Source: Hymenobacter sp. GOD-10R (GTDB lineage: Bacteria > Bacteroidota > Bacteroidia > Cytophagales > Hymenobacteraceae). From it: 64,000 bases of DNA. Numbering within the stretch: the first letter of the stretch is position 1; every line of letters starts with the position of its first letter. The translations under genes and the position numbers were made by a program. The notes beneath the pieces were generated by a model. That model made no database searches and had not been told where the DNA came from. It saw only the letters and a program-made list of their open reading frames with translations. The stretch spans positions 372,001-436,000 of the forward strand of contig NZ_CP141184.1 of NCBI RefSeq assembly GCF_035609205.1, given 5' to 3'. Of this stretch, positions 6,873-15,978 are shown piece after piece.

Positions 6873-9806
6873 ATGGAAGCTTACTCTTATATCGCCAACG
6901 CCCATGGCGACTACATCGAACAGCTGTACCAAGCGTACAAGCAAAACCCGGAATCGGTGGATTTCGGCTGGCGCAAATTCTTCGAAGGCTTTGACTTCTC
7001 GCAGCAATATCCAGCTGAGGGTCAAGCTACTGATGGAGGCGGAGTAGCGCAACCAGCTGCACGGCCAGCTGCTAGCAATGGGGCAGCGACGCTCGGCGCT
7101 ATTCCAGAGCAGAAGCAAGATTACGGCGTATTGAATACGTCAGCTTCTACTAATAATGCCTCGGGAGCTATCCAGCCAACTGACGTAACAGCAACTGACA
7201 AGGAAACTGCTGTCCGAAACCTTATTTACGCTTATCGTAGCCGTGGCCACTTGCTCGCCCACACCAATCCAGTTCGGGCCCGCAAAGACCGCCAAGCACG
7301 CCTAGCTATCACAGAATTTGGTTTGTCCGAGGCGGATCTCGATACTTCGTTCCGTCATGGAGCATTGGTGGGCCTAGGTGATGGGGCTAAGCTACGAGAC
7401 ATCGTAGCTGCCCTGGATAAAGTCTATACCCGAAGCATAGGCTTCGAGTACATGTACATCCGCGACCCACAGATCCTAGATTGGTTCCGCGAAAAAGTTG
7501 AAAAAGACTCACTAAGCTTCAATCCAGGTACGGAGTACAAAAAGCGTATTCTGAAGAAGCTGAATGAAGCAGTTGTTTTTGAGAACTTCTTGCACACCAA
7601 GTTCTTGGGGCAGAAGCGCTTCTCTTTGGAAGGTGGCGAAACGACGATTCCGGCACTCGATGCTATCATTAACAAGGCATCAGAGCTAGGGGTAAAAGAG
7701 GTGATGATCGGGATGGCTCACCGTGGCCGGCTGAACGTGCTGGCCAACATCATGGGCAAAACGTATGAGCAGATCTTCTCGGAGTTCGAGGGAACTGCCG
7801 TCCCGGATTTGACCATGGGTGATGGCGACGTAAAGTACCACATGGGCTATAGCTCTGACGTAGAAGCAGAGAATGGCCAAAAGGTAAACCTTAAGCTAGC
7901 TCCTAACCCTTCTCACTTAGAAGCAGTGAACCCTGTGGTAGAAGGGTTTGTGCGCGCCAAGATTGAGCACCAGTACAACGACGACTACCACCAGATCCTG
8001 CCTATTCTCATCCACGGCGATGCCGCGTTGGCCGGCCAGGGTATTGGCTACGAGGTGACGCAGATGTCGCAGCTGGAAGGCTACAAGACGGGCGGTACAA
8101 TTCACTTTGTTATCAATAACCAGGTTGGTTTCACCACTGACTTCGAGGACGCACGTTCTTCGATCTACAGCACCGACCTAGCAAAGATCATCGACGCGCC
8201 AGTGTTGCACGTAAACGGTGATGACCCAGAAGCGGTAGTATTCGCCGTCCGTTTGGCTACCGAGTACCGTCAGCAGTTCCACGCCGATATCTTTATTGAT
8301 ATGGTGTGTTACCGTCGCCACGGGCACAACGAGTCGGATGAGCCGAAGTTCACGCAGCCTACACTATATAATATCATCTCTAAGCACCCGAACCCCCGCG
8401 AGGTTTACAATACCATGCTGGTGAACCGGGGCGACGTGGACGCTGAGCTAGCTAACCAGATGGACCGCGAGTTCCGCGACCTGCTGCAAGCTCGCTTGGA
8501 TATGGTGAAGCAAAAGCCACTACCCTATAGCTATCAAGTTTTAGAGAACGAGTGGCGCAGCCTAGGTCGTGCTAAAAACGAGGACTTCGAAAAGTCACCG
8601 GAAACAGGTGTGAGCGAAGAGGTCGTGCAAAAAGTAGCCAAGGCGCTGACGACTATTCCAGAAGGCTTCAAGCCGATCAAGCAGATTGATAACCTGCTCA
8701 AGGAGCGCCGGAAGATGTTCTACGAGACTCGCAACTTGAACTGGGCTGCTGGCGAATTGCTGGCGTATGGCTCATTGTTGCAGGAGAACCACATCGTGCG
8801 CGTAAGCGGCCAAGATGTGCAGCGGGGCACATTCTCGCACCGCCACGCCGTGCTACATGACGCCGAAACGTCAGCACCTTACAACTCGCTCAACCATATG
8901 GAGGGCGACCACGAGAAGCTCAGCATCTATAACTCGCTGCTGAGCGAGTATGCAGTGCTAGGTTTCGAGTTCGGCTACGCCATGGCCAATCCTACGGCGC
9001 TGGTAATTTGGGAAGCGCAGTTCGGTGATTTTGCCAACGGAGCTCAGACGATGATCGACCAGTTTGTGGTATCATCGGAGAGCAAGTGGCAGCGGATGAA
9101 CGGCATTGTGCTACAACTACCGCACGGCTACGAAGGCCAAGGCCCGGAGCACTCCAATGCCCGTCCCGAACGTTTCTTGCAGCTAGCTGCCGAGAACAAC
9201 ATCATTGTGGCAAACATGACCACGCCGGCTAACTTCTTCCACGCATTGCGTCGTCAATTGACGTGGAATTTCCGTAAGCCGCTGGTTGTAATGTCGCCTA
9301 AATCAATGCTACGTCACCCCTTGTGCGTATCTCCAATCGAGGAGTTCACGAGCGGTACATTCCGCGAGGTACTCGGCGACGTGTATGCTGATGCGAAGAA
9401 AGTGAAGCGTGTGCTGCTGTGCTCCGGTAAGATATACTTTGACTTACTCGAAGAGCAGCAAAAATCACAACGCAAAGACGTGGCTCTTGTGCGAGTTGAA
9501 CAATTGCACCCATTCCCTCAAAAGCAGCTTAGCGAAGAGTTGGCTAAGTACCCGAAGGCTAAGCTATACTGGGTGCAAGAGGAGCCAGAGAACATGGGCT
9601 ATTGGAACTACTTACTGCGCTTTATGCGTCGCGAGTTGGAAGACGTTATTGCCCGTAAGCCTAGCGCTTCACCCGCAACTGGCTACAACAAAGTTCACGT
9701 AAAAGAGCAGAAAGATTTAGTAGCTCGCGCTTTCGAGACGGCCAACCCGGCTATTGAAAACGTAAAAGCTACTGTAGAGGAAGCCGCCAAACGTGTAGAC
9801 GCTTAA
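6873..9806 (+). CDS. sucA: 2-oxoglutarate dehydrogenase E1 component
   Basis: This thiamine-diphosphate enzyme (977 aa from ATG 6873) decarboxylates 2-oxoglutarate in the TCA cycle and passes the succinyl group to the E2 lipoyl arm. The N-terminal E2-binding helix is present (SYIANAHGDYIEQLYQAYK, WRKFFEGF). The core carries the usual signatures: EVMIGMAHRGRLNVLANIMG, GDGDVKYHMGYS, LAPNPSHLEAVNPVVEG, HGDAALAGQGIGYEVTQMS, NNQVGFTT, CYRRHGHNESDEP. The C-terminal half holds the transketolase-type pyrimidine domain (RGTFSHRHAVLHD, EAQFGDFANGAQ, LPHGYEGQGPEHSNAR). It is followed 116 bases later by the E2 gene. E3 is encoded at 20161-21567. Confidence 0.97.
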   Translation: MEAYSYIANAHGDYIEQLYQAYKQNPESVDFGWRKFFEGFDFSQQYPAEGQATDGGGVAQPAARPAASNGAATLGAIPEQKQDYGVLNTSASTNNASGAIQPTDVTATDKETAVRNLIYAYRSRGHLLAHTNPVRARKDRQARLAITEFGLSEADLDTSFRHGALVGLGDGAKLRDIVAALDKVYTRSIGFEYMYIRDPQILDWFREKVEKDSLSFNPGTEYKKRILKKLNEAVVFENFLHTKFLGQKRFSLEGGETTIPALDAIINKASELGVKEVMIGMAHRGRLNVLANIMGKTYEQIFSEFEGTAVPDLTMGDGDVKYHMGYSSDVEAENGQKVNLKLAPNPSHLEAVNPVVEGFVRAKIEHQYNDDYHQILPILIHGDAALAGQGIGYEVTQMSQLEGYKTGGTIHFVINNQVGFTTDFEDARSSIYSTDLAKIIDAPVLHVNGDDPEAVVFAVRLATEYRQQFHADIFIDMVCYRRHGHNESDEPKFTQPTLYNIISKHPNPREVYNTMLVNRGDVDAELANQMDREFRDLLQARLDMVKQKPLPYSYQVLENEWRSLGRAKNEDFEKSPETGVSEEVVQKVAKALTTIPEGFKPIKQIDNLLKERRKMFYETRNLNWAAGELLAYGSLLQENHIVRVSGQDVQRGTFSHRHAVLHDAETSAPYNSLNHMEGDHEKLSIYNSLLSEYAVLGFEFGYAMANPTALVIWEAQFGDFANGAQTMIDQFVVSSESKWQRMNGIVLQLPHGYEGQGPEHSNARPERFLQLAAENNIIVANMTTPANFFHALRRQLTWNFRKPLVVMSPKSMLRHPLCVSPIEEFTSGTFREVLGDVYADAKKVKRVLLCSGKIYFDLLEEQQKSQRKDVALVRVEQLHPFPQKQLSEELAKYPKAKLYWVQEEPENMGYWNYLLRFMRRELEDVIARKPSASPATGYNKVHVKEQKDLVARAFETANPAIENVKATVEEAAKRVDA

Positions 9807-9922
9807 AGCTGTTTGGTAACCGCCCAACCATTCTCAACAACAGCTCGCGGCGGTGGCCGGGCCTAACACGGCTCGGCTAGCCCTACTTTTTACTCCTGAA
9901 ATCTCTCAACCTACTCCCACGT

Positions 9923-11602
9923 ATGGGTCTGGAAATCAAAATCCCCGCCGTTGGCGAATCAATCACCGAAGTTACCATTGCCAAATGGCTCAAAAAGGAT
10001 GGTGAAACTGTCAAGCGCGACGAAGTTATTGCCGAGCTAGAGTCTGACAAAGCCACCTTTGAGTTGCCAGCTGAGGCAGATGGTGCACTACAAATTCGCG
10101 TAGCCGAAGGCGAAACCATTGGTATTGGGACCATCATTGCGGAAATAGGTACTGCTGGTCAAGCGCCAGCGGCATCTGCACCCGCAGCAGCTCCGCAGCC
10201 TGCGGCCGCATCAGCTGCTCCCACTGCTGATCCTATTACGCAAGGTGAGCAAAACCCAAGCGCTAGTGATCAATCGGGCTATGGTGGGTCACAGTCGGGC
10301 TCTGCTGATACACCGACTACCGCTGCGCCAGCTGCTAGTGCCCCTAGCGCTGGTAGTGCAACAAGAGAAATGAAGATCCCGCCAGTAGGCGAATCTATTA
10401 CCGAAGTAACGGTATCGAAGTGGCTTAAACCCAATGGGGCGCAAGTTGCACAAGATGAAGTTATTGCGGAGCTAGAATCTGATAAAGCCACGTTTGAGCT
10501 ACCAGCCGAGGCAGCTGGCACATTGCGCCACGCTGTGGAAGAAGGCCAAACAATTTCTATAGGTACTGTCGTAGCTCGCATCGAAGGCAGCGGTGCTGCT
10601 AGCAGCGCTCCGGCATCTACCCCAGCACCTGCTGCAAGCGCGCCAGCACCAGCCGCTCAGGCTGCTGCAACTAGCGCTACCAGCTACGCCACAGGCACGC
10701 CTTCGCCTGCGGCTGGCAAAATTCTGGAAGAAAAAGGTATTGCTGCTGGCGATGTAGCTGGTAGCGGTCGTGATGGACGCATCACGAAGGAAGATGCTGT
10801 GAATGCGCAAGCCAAGCCTGCTGCACCTGCACTTGCTCCTCAGGCAGCTGCTCCAGCACCAGCCGCTCAGTCAGCAACTGCTCCTAGTCTGGTTGCTGGT
10901 AATCGCAATCAGCGCCGTGAGCGGATGAGCAACTTGCGCAAAACGGTAGCACGCCGCTTGGTAGCTGTTAAAAACGAAACGGCCATGCTGACCACTTTCA
11001 ACGAAGTGGATATGCAGCCGATTATGGAACTACGTAGCAAGTTCAAGGACAAGTTTAAGGAGAAGCACCAAGTAGGCTTAGGCTTCATGTCGTTCTTCAC
11101 CAAAGCTTGCTGTGTAGCACTAAAGGAGTTTCCTTCCGTGAATGCGCAGATTGATGGTGGTGATATCGTGTTCAACGATTTCTGCGACATTAGCATTGCT
11201 GTATCGGCTCCGAAAGGGTTGGTAGTGCCCATCATTCGCAACGCCGAACAGCTTTCGTTTGATGGCATTGAGAAAGAAGTAGTGCGCCTAGCTACAAAGG
11301 CTCGGGATAATAAATTGACCATTGAGGAAATGACCGGCGGTACGTTCACCATTACGAATGGTGGTATCTTCGGCTCTATGATGAGTACGCCCATCATTAA
11401 TGCTCCACAATCAGCTATCCTAGGTATGCACAACATTGTGCAGCGCCCGATTGCAGTAAACGGTCAAGTAGTAGTTCGACCAATGATGTACCTAGCGCTC
11501 AGCTATGATCACCGCATCATTGACGGTCGTGAATCAGTAAGCTTCCTGGTACGCGTAAAAGAACTGCTGGAAGATCCTACTCGTCTATTATTGGGCGTTT
11601 AG
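9923..11602 (+). CDS. sucB: Dihydrolipoyl succinyltransferase (E2) with two lipoyl domains
   Basis: The product is 559 residues, longer than the usual ~400 of single-lipoyl succinyltransferases. Two lipoyl domains are visible at about 1-76 and 149-225, each with the lipoylated Lys in [14 protein letters not shown]. They are joined by Ala/Pro-rich flexible linkers. A peripheral E1/E3-binding domain follows ([29 protein letters not shown]). The C-terminal acyltransferase domain ends with [12 protein letters not shown], which carries the catalytic His. Pairing with sucA directly upstream argues for succinyl rather than acetyl transfer. The gene probably belongs to the same transcript as E1 and is ended by the hairpin at 11620. 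Confidence 0.95.
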   Translation: MGLEIKIPAVGESITEVTIAKWLKKDGETVKRDEVIAELESDKATFELPAEADGALQIRVAEGETIGIGTIIAEIGTAGQAPAASAPAAAPQPAAASAAPTADPITQGEQNPSASDQSGYGGSQSGSADTPTTAAPAASAPSAGSATREMKIPPVGESITEVTVSKWLKPNGAQVAQDEVIAELESDKATFELPAEAAGTLRHAVEEGQTISIGTVVARIEGSGAASSAPASTPAPAASAPAPAAQAAATSATSYATGTPSPAAGKILEEKGIAAGDVAGSGRDGRITKEDAVNAQAKPAAPALAPQAAAPAPAAQSATAPSLVAGNRNQRRERMSNLRKTVARRLVAVKNETAMLTTFNEVDMQPIMELRSKFKDKFKEKHQVGLGFMSFFTKACCVALKEFPSVNAQIDGGDIVFNDFCDISIAVSAPKGLVVPIIRNAEQLSFDGIEKEVVRLATKARDNKLTIEEMTGGTFTITNGGIFGSMMSTPIINAPQSAILGMHNIVQRPIAVNGQVVVRPMMYLALSYDHRIIDGRESVSFLVRVKELLEDPTRLLLGV

Positions 11603-11619
11603 CACTTGCAGCATATAAC

Positions 11620-11664
11620 AAACAGAGAAGGGCAACTCCACAATGGAGTTGCCCTTCTCTGTTT
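11620..11664 (+). terminator. Terminator with perfect 21-bp stem
   Basis: The arms at 11620-11640 and 11644-11664 (core GAAGGGCAACTCC) are perfect complements with a three-base CAA loop. It lies 18 bases after the E2 stop and begins AAA/ends TTT, so it may work both ways. Confidence 0.9.
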
Positions 11665-11897
11665 AATAGGTTACGTCAGTAAGCTAAGTTGTATGGAAGA
11701 ACATAGAAGGCCTGTCAGCGGGTAAGGGCAAGTGTGTAATACTTAGGGAGCTACTTTCTTCGGCAAGTAGTTTGAGCTCCTTTTTGTATTCTACAGATTT
11801 TACCTGCGGAAGACGGCAACAGTATTCTGCTCGTTGCCATTGGATTACCTGTTTATGAAGATGATGTTTTTATAATAAAATGGATGTGTTTTGATTG

Positions 11898-12623
11898 ATG
11901 AAGCAAGATTATACTGTGTCAACTGCCTCGCTTGCAGCATCTTGTTCTTCTTGTTATGGAAGGAGATGTGAGCCTTTTATTCATTGCCAACCAGAGGAAT
12001 TAGAAATAATAGCAGAGACTAAGGTCTGCCAGACATACATGAAAGGTCAGACTATTTACCGAGAGGGTAGTCCCGCTTTGGGACTATACTGTGTGCATAG
12101 TGGGAAAATCAAGGTCATCAAGGTAGGAGGAGACGACAAAGAACAAATCGTTCACCTAGGCAAAGCAGGAGAAGTTTTAGGGTTGGCCGCCTTAATAGCT
12201 AGGTCCAACCATCTAGCTTCGGCAGTAGCATTAGAAGACTGTGTTGTTTGCTTTGTGCCCCGCACTAGTTTCCTATACTTGCTCAGCAGCAATTTGCAGT
12301 TCTGTACGTCTTTACTCAAAGTGCTTGCTGATTCTTTGCACAAAGCTGAGCAGGGTATGTTGCGTCTGGCTTACAAACCAGTCCGCGAGCGGTTAGCTGA
12401 TGCTTTGTTGCTGCTGCTACATACGTATCAGACAACTGATCAAGCACAGTTTAGCATAGCCATTTCCCGTGACGACTTAGCTGCATTAGTGGGAACGGCG
12501 AAAGAAACCACTATCCGCTTATTATCTGAATTCAAGGACAAAGGAATTATTGCCAGCAAAGGAAGTCAAATCACAATTCTTAAACCTGAAAAGCTAGTCG
12601 AAATAGCTGCTCTGTATGACTAG
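11898..12623 (+). CDS. CRP/FNR-family regulator with N-terminal cysteine cluster
   Basis: The product is 241 residues from ATG 11898. The N-terminal ~35 residues contain C16-x2-C19-x4-C24-x5-C30, close to the C-x2-C-x5-C of FNR that holds an oxygen-sensitive [4Fe-4S] cluster. Residues ~35-155 form the double-stranded beta-helix sensor domain (KGQTIYREGSPALGLYCVHSG, KAGEVLGLAALI). The FGE...R cassette needed to bind cAMP is absent. The C-terminal winged helix follows (RERLADALLLLL, SRDDLAALVGTAKETTIRLL). It is alone, with AT-rich spacers on both sides. Redox or NO sensing is inferred from the Cys pattern; further Cys in the sensor domain could be ligands. Confidence 0.88.
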   Translation: MKQDYTVSTASLAASCSSCYGRRCEPFIHCQPEELEIIAETKVCQTYMKGQTIYREGSPALGLYCVHSGKIKVIKVGGDDKEQIVHLGKAGEVLGLAALIARSNHLASAVALEDCVVCFVPRTSFLYLLSSNLQFCTSLLKVLADSLHKAEQGMLRLAYKPVRERLADALLLLLHTYQTTDQAQFSIAISRDDLAALVGTAKETTIRLLSEFKDKGIIASKGSQITILKPEKLVEIAALYD

Positions 12624-13396
12624 TTAGCTCTATCAAAAGCTAAACTTGCTATTGAAACGAACTGTGTTACTAGTCGAATGAATTTTTTTTCACTTTAAGA
12701 GAAGAAAAAATGGTTGAATAAGAAGATAGTATTTTGTTCCTCAATAGGGAAAATCCACTACACCATCATTCCTGATTTGAGACTTTGTATTTGAGATGAT
12801 TAATATTTTGTACTATGTTAATTATTTATAAAGCTTAAATATTATTTTTATTGTGCGTAAATATTAGAATAGTTATAAAATGCAATTATCTAACACTAAC
12901 TAGGCCACCAAATCACATGACTTCTAGTTTCAATTTGAGAAAATAGCTGACACAAGGAATACATGCGTGTCTGTGCTACTTTATTGCTTGTAGTATTGTC
13001 TGATTATCAGGTATATAGTTAATACAATTTAGAGCATATCAATCTATCGCTGACAAATAATTGCGACAACTGTCAATCGATTGGCTACTCAGATCACTTT
13101 ATAAAGTGACTTTTATCATTTTTATAGTCAGCTTTTAACGCAAACTTTGGTACATCAATTGCACGGATCGTAATAGAACAATGCAATTACGAAGGCTGCT
13201 CGGTCAATGTTTTGGTAGATATAAAATAATCTGCTTTTTCTTTGCTGATCCACACTTGCTACTAGGCCATCTGTATAGTTCAATAACAATAAACTAACCT
13301 TCAGACTGATCTGGCCAAGCAACTACATGCTTGCTAGTAGCAGCTGAATTATCCAACAAATTAACTTCTTAACCTTTCCTACCCCTTTTTATTCTA
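12624..13396. other. AT-rich spacer upstream of the Roadblock cluster
   Basis: These 773 bases hold no convincing coding frame. The stretch is much richer in A and T than the surrounding genes. The only clear structure is the palindrome at 13094-13109. It may carry the promoter and a long leader for the Roadblock genes, or the remnant of a lost gene; I cannot tell which. Confidence 0.6.
13094..13109. promoter_or_regulatory. Perfect 16-bp palindrome TCACTTTATAAAGTGA
   Basis: The site is completely symmetric with TCAC/GTGA half-sites, similar in style to operators of dimeric winged-helix regulators, though not the classical TGTGA-N6-TCACA of CRP. It lies 287 bases before the first Roadblock gene and about 470 bases after the CRP/FNR-family gene, its most obvious candidate ligand protein. 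Confidence 0.45.
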
Positions 13397-13777
13397 ATGG
13401 CTTACTCTGTAAACACTCCCGCCGGTAAAGTTGTACAAGGCATCATTTCTGACTTACCAGGCCTGATGGCTGTTGCCGTTGTTGATACGGGCTCGGGCAT
13501 GAGCCTCGCTTCGCACTCCAATGCGCCAAGTATCAACCCTGACACTGCTGCTGCTTATAACACAGAAGTGGTTAAGCAAAAGCAAAAAGCTATGGCTGCG
13601 CTGAAGTTGACAGATGAAACCATCGAAGATATTCTGATTTCACTTAGCACACAGATTCACCTTCTCAAGCTCAATAACAGCGGTACTAAGTTTATCTACT
13701 TAGTAGTTAGCATCAAAGACACGAACCTGGCAATTGCTCGCGAAGTTCTTCGTAACCACGTTGATACAATCAACTAG
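13397..13777 (+). CDS. Roadblock/LC7-like protein (paralogue 1)
   Basis: The product is 126 residues with no signal peptide, hence cytoplasmic. The layout fits the Roadblock/LC7 (MglB-type) fold: helix (KVVQGIISDLPG), strand pair (LMAVAVVDTGSGMSLASHS), long helix (AAYNTEVVKQKQKAMAALKL), paired strands (IEDILISLSTQIHLLKL, TKFIYLVVSI) and a last helix (NLAIAREVLRNHV). Family members dimerise and regulate Ras-like GTPases such as MglA. No GTPase is encoded within this window. Two close paralogues lie at 14007 and 15266. The assignment rests on pattern and length; the family call is likely but not proven. Confidence 0.75.
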   Translation: MAYSVNTPAGKVVQGIISDLPGLMAVAVVDTGSGMSLASHSNAPSINPDTAAAYNTEVVKQKQKAMAALKLTDETIEDILISLSTQIHLLKLNNSGTKFIYLVVSIKDTNLAIAREVLRNHVDTIN

Positions 13778-14006
13778 TACAAGGTGCATACTCCTCCCGA
13801 AGCATATTAGGCCGTTGGAGAGAGGTATTACTAAGTAAAATCAGTTTTGTGTTATGCTTAGGACGATTAGCTACCTAAGAGAGTTTCCAATCAGCTAACA
13901 GCGAAGAGATTCTAGGCAACTGTATAGTAATTGTACAGGTAATTTCGGTTGAAGTCAGCGTCTCCCAGCGCCATAAAGTTTGGGTGGTGATTTTGGATGA
14001 ATCTGT

Positions 14007-14459
14007 ATGAACCTGAGTTTTTTAAAGCGCCTGCCTTTCGGCTCTAGTAACGAAGCGCACAGAATTGTTTCGTCTGCAACTGGTCCTGAGCGACTCACCG
14101 CAGAGAAGTTGTTGCAGCAGATGTTAGACGGACTACCAGAACTATTAGCTGCGGCCGTTGTGGATGTAGCTTCAGGTAGAGCACTAGCAACTTACACGAG
14201 TGCCCGTGAATTTAATCCTAACAAAGTAGCAGGCTTTAACGCCGAAGTAGTAAAACAAACATACGGCCTACTGCAAGCCTTAGCGCTTGAGGATGAGCAG
14301 ATTGAAGATATTCTGATAACCTTGCGCAATCAGCTGCACTTGCTGCGGTTGCTGCCCGACGGAGAGCAGTTGCTGTACGTCGTCGTGGATTGTCGGGATA
14401 CGAACCTAGCTCTGGCCCGTACCGTGATGCAGTCATGTGTACAAGCTGAGTCATTTTAG
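14007..14459 (+). CDS. Roadblock/LC7-like protein (paralogue 2)
   Basis: The product is 150 residues. A basic N-terminal extension of ~30 residues (FLKRLPFGSSN) precedes the same core as paralogue 1: KLLQQMLDGLPELLAAAVVD, FNAEVVKQTYGLLQALALED, IEDILITLRNQLHLLRLL, LLYVVVDCRDTNLALAR. The shared landmark is AEVVKQ in the long helix and DTNLA(L/I)AR before the last helix. It begins 229 bases after paralogue 1 and is followed 86 bases later by the membrane protein gene. The extension could direct partner choice or dimer pairing with the other copies. Confidence 0.72.
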   Translation: MNLSFLKRLPFGSSNEAHRIVSSATGPERLTAEKLLQQMLDGLPELLAAAVVDVASGRALATYTSAREFNPNKVAGFNAEVVKQTYGLLQALALEDEQIEDILITLRNQLHLLRLLPDGEQLLYVVVDCRDTNLALARTVMQSCVQAESF

Positions 14460-14545
14460 GCGGCTGCAGTCGCCAAGCATTATTTATCACACGCCCTTTC
14501 CTTTCCTTCCTTTTTCCTTCCTTCTACCCTTTTATCCACTCTTCC

Positions 14546-15217
14546 ATGAAGTTGACTGCTTCTCCATTCGATCCAACTACGGGTGAGCTGCTACCCGTGT
14601 ATCGTGATGCTTATTTGCGCGGGGACCTAGCCCGGACGCAGACCAAAGCTGTAGATGAGTACCTACGGCGCAATTCGCAGCAGGGAACAGACGCCCTGCA
14701 CCGCTTGCATAACATGGCCACAGAAGGCGAAGCTGTGCGGCCTGTAGGTTGGGTAAACCGTCAGATCGACCTGATGCGCACTGAGCCAGAGCGTTTCCGT
14801 CGTCGCGCCGCTTCAATCGTGGCTGGTGCAGCACTCGTGGGCGGTACTGTATTCGCGGGCACCAATTTGCCCAAGAGCAACCTGCCTTTCGAACACGCAG
14901 CTATGACAGAGGCTGCTAGTTCTTTGCGCATGGTGGCTGTGCGTGGTCGTATCCTCAACGAAGAAGGTAAGCCACTGGTAGGCGCTACCGTTCTGCATAA
15001 GGGAAGCAGCCGCGGTGTGAGCACCAACGCAAATGGCGAATACGTACTGTTTGTGCCAGCAGGTGCGAGCAAGACGACCTCGTTACAGTATGGCTACGGT
15101 GGTTATGTTGAGGAGGAAGTACCCGTTGCTACGGCCGCAGCTAGCAAGGCGCACAATGTGACCTTGGTACCGCAAACTGAGCAGGCAAAGAAGCACCGCC
15201 GCTGGTTGTTCTTTTAG
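14546..15217 (+). CDS. Single-pass membrane protein with CarboxypepD_reg-like domain
   Basis: The product is 223 residues. The N-terminal ~85 residues are helical and charged (YRDAYLRGDLARTQTKAVDEY), reminiscent of the cytoplasmic part of anti-sigma factors but lacking their zinc-binding HxxxCxxC. One membrane helix follows at about 87-107 (IVAGAALVGGTVFAG). The distal part (VRGRILNEEGKPLVGATVLH, GVSTNANGEYVLFVP) is a typical CarboxypepD_reg-like Ig-fold repeat, expected in the periplasm. A basic tail (KKHRRWLFF) ends the protein. Lying between Roadblock paralogues 2 and 3 suggests it is the membrane anchor or receptor of that system; this is inference from gene order. Confidence 0.75.
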   Translation: MKLTASPFDPTTGELLPVYRDAYLRGDLARTQTKAVDEYLRRNSQQGTDALHRLHNMATEGEAVRPVGWVNRQIDLMRTEPERFRRRAASIVAGAALVGGTVFAGTNLPKSNLPFEHAAMTEAASSLRMVAVRGRILNEEGKPLVGATVLHKGSSRGVSTNANGEYVLFVPAGASKTTSLQYGYGGYVEEEVPVATAAASKAHNVTLVPQTEQAKKHRRWLFF

Positions 15218-15265
15218 TTTTCACGGGAGCAGTACCCATACCTCTGCTCACCAAACTGACCTAGA

Positions 15266-15706
15266 GTGAAACCAAAATCTTATCGAAAAAGAGCATCTAA
15301 GCGAAAAGTTACTCCAGAAACGGCTATTAGTTCGGCTCAGCTTGAGGCTGCCGACACGGTCGTACAAGGTATACGAGCAGATCTGCCAAGCTTAATGGCA
15401 GTAGCGGTGGTCGATGTTAATTCGGGCAAGATGCTGGCCTCTCATTCCAACTCTATCAGTATCAATCCGGAGACGGCCGCAACGTACAACACAGAGGTTG
15501 TGCGGCAAAAGCAAAAAGCGCTAGCCGCTTTGGCGCTTGAGGAAGAGCAGATTGATGAGATACTGATAACTCTGCGTCATCAGCTTCACCTTATTAAGCT
15601 GACAGATGCTGGGCACACCTTCGTATATCTGGTGGTAAAGTCAAGCGAAACGAGCTTGGCTGTGGCCCGCGAAGTAGTACGCAGTCAAGCTCTTTTGCTT
15701 AGCTAG
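15266..15706 (+). CDS. Roadblock/LC7-like protein (paralogue 3)
   Basis: The product is 146 residues from GTG 15266, the only plausible start ahead of the domain; the next in-frame Met falls inside the fold. A strongly basic N-terminus (KPKSYRKRASKRK) precedes the core: VVQGIRADLPSLMAVAVVDV, SISINPETAATYNTEVV, IDEILITLRHQLHLIKLTD, FVYLVVKSSETSLAVARE. The core is closest to paralogue 1 (SHSN.. INP.TAA.YNTEVV.QKQKA.AAL). It starts 48 bases after the membrane protein gene and is followed by a hairpin at 15755, so genes 14007-15706 look like one transcription unit. Confidence 0.72.
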   Translation: MKPKSYRKRASKRKVTPETAISSAQLEAADTVVQGIRADLPSLMAVAVVDVNSGKMLASHSNSISINPETAATYNTEVVRQKQKALAALALEEEQIDEILITLRHQLHLIKLTDAGHTFVYLVVKSSETSLAVAREVVRSQALLLS

Positions 15707-15754
15707 GCCCGCTAGCAAACAAAAGAGTACAAGTAAATTCTGGAGAGTGCAGCT

Positions 15755-15805
15755 AAAAACCCCGCGTTGAGTGCTTCCTAGTGAAGCCGCTCGATGCGGG
15801 GTTTT
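15755..15805 (+). terminator. Terminator closing the Roadblock unit
   Basis: AAAACCCCGC and GCGGGGTTTT form a 10-bp stem around a 31-base apical region. It lies about 50 bases past the stop of paralogue 3 and has A and T runs for bidirectional use. Confidence 0.8.
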
Positions 15806-15978
15806 GTGTTGTATGGCTAGTGCTAGGCCAAACAGTAGAGGCACTGGTTATAGCGTGCACAGCAAGTGAGAACAGTGCCGTTAATGGCGGAGCCATTTTC
15901 TCTGCTACCTTCGTAAGGGGCTGCTAAACTGTCGTTCGCGTAGGTAAAGCACGCGCCGCTTATCAGAATTAACTAGCT

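Noticed and set aside
13094..13109. Reading the palindrome as a classical CRP site
   Set aside because: The half-sites are TCAC/GTGA in the reverse order from TGTGA-N6-TCACA, and the nearby regulator lacks a cAMP pocket, so only a generic operator call is kept.
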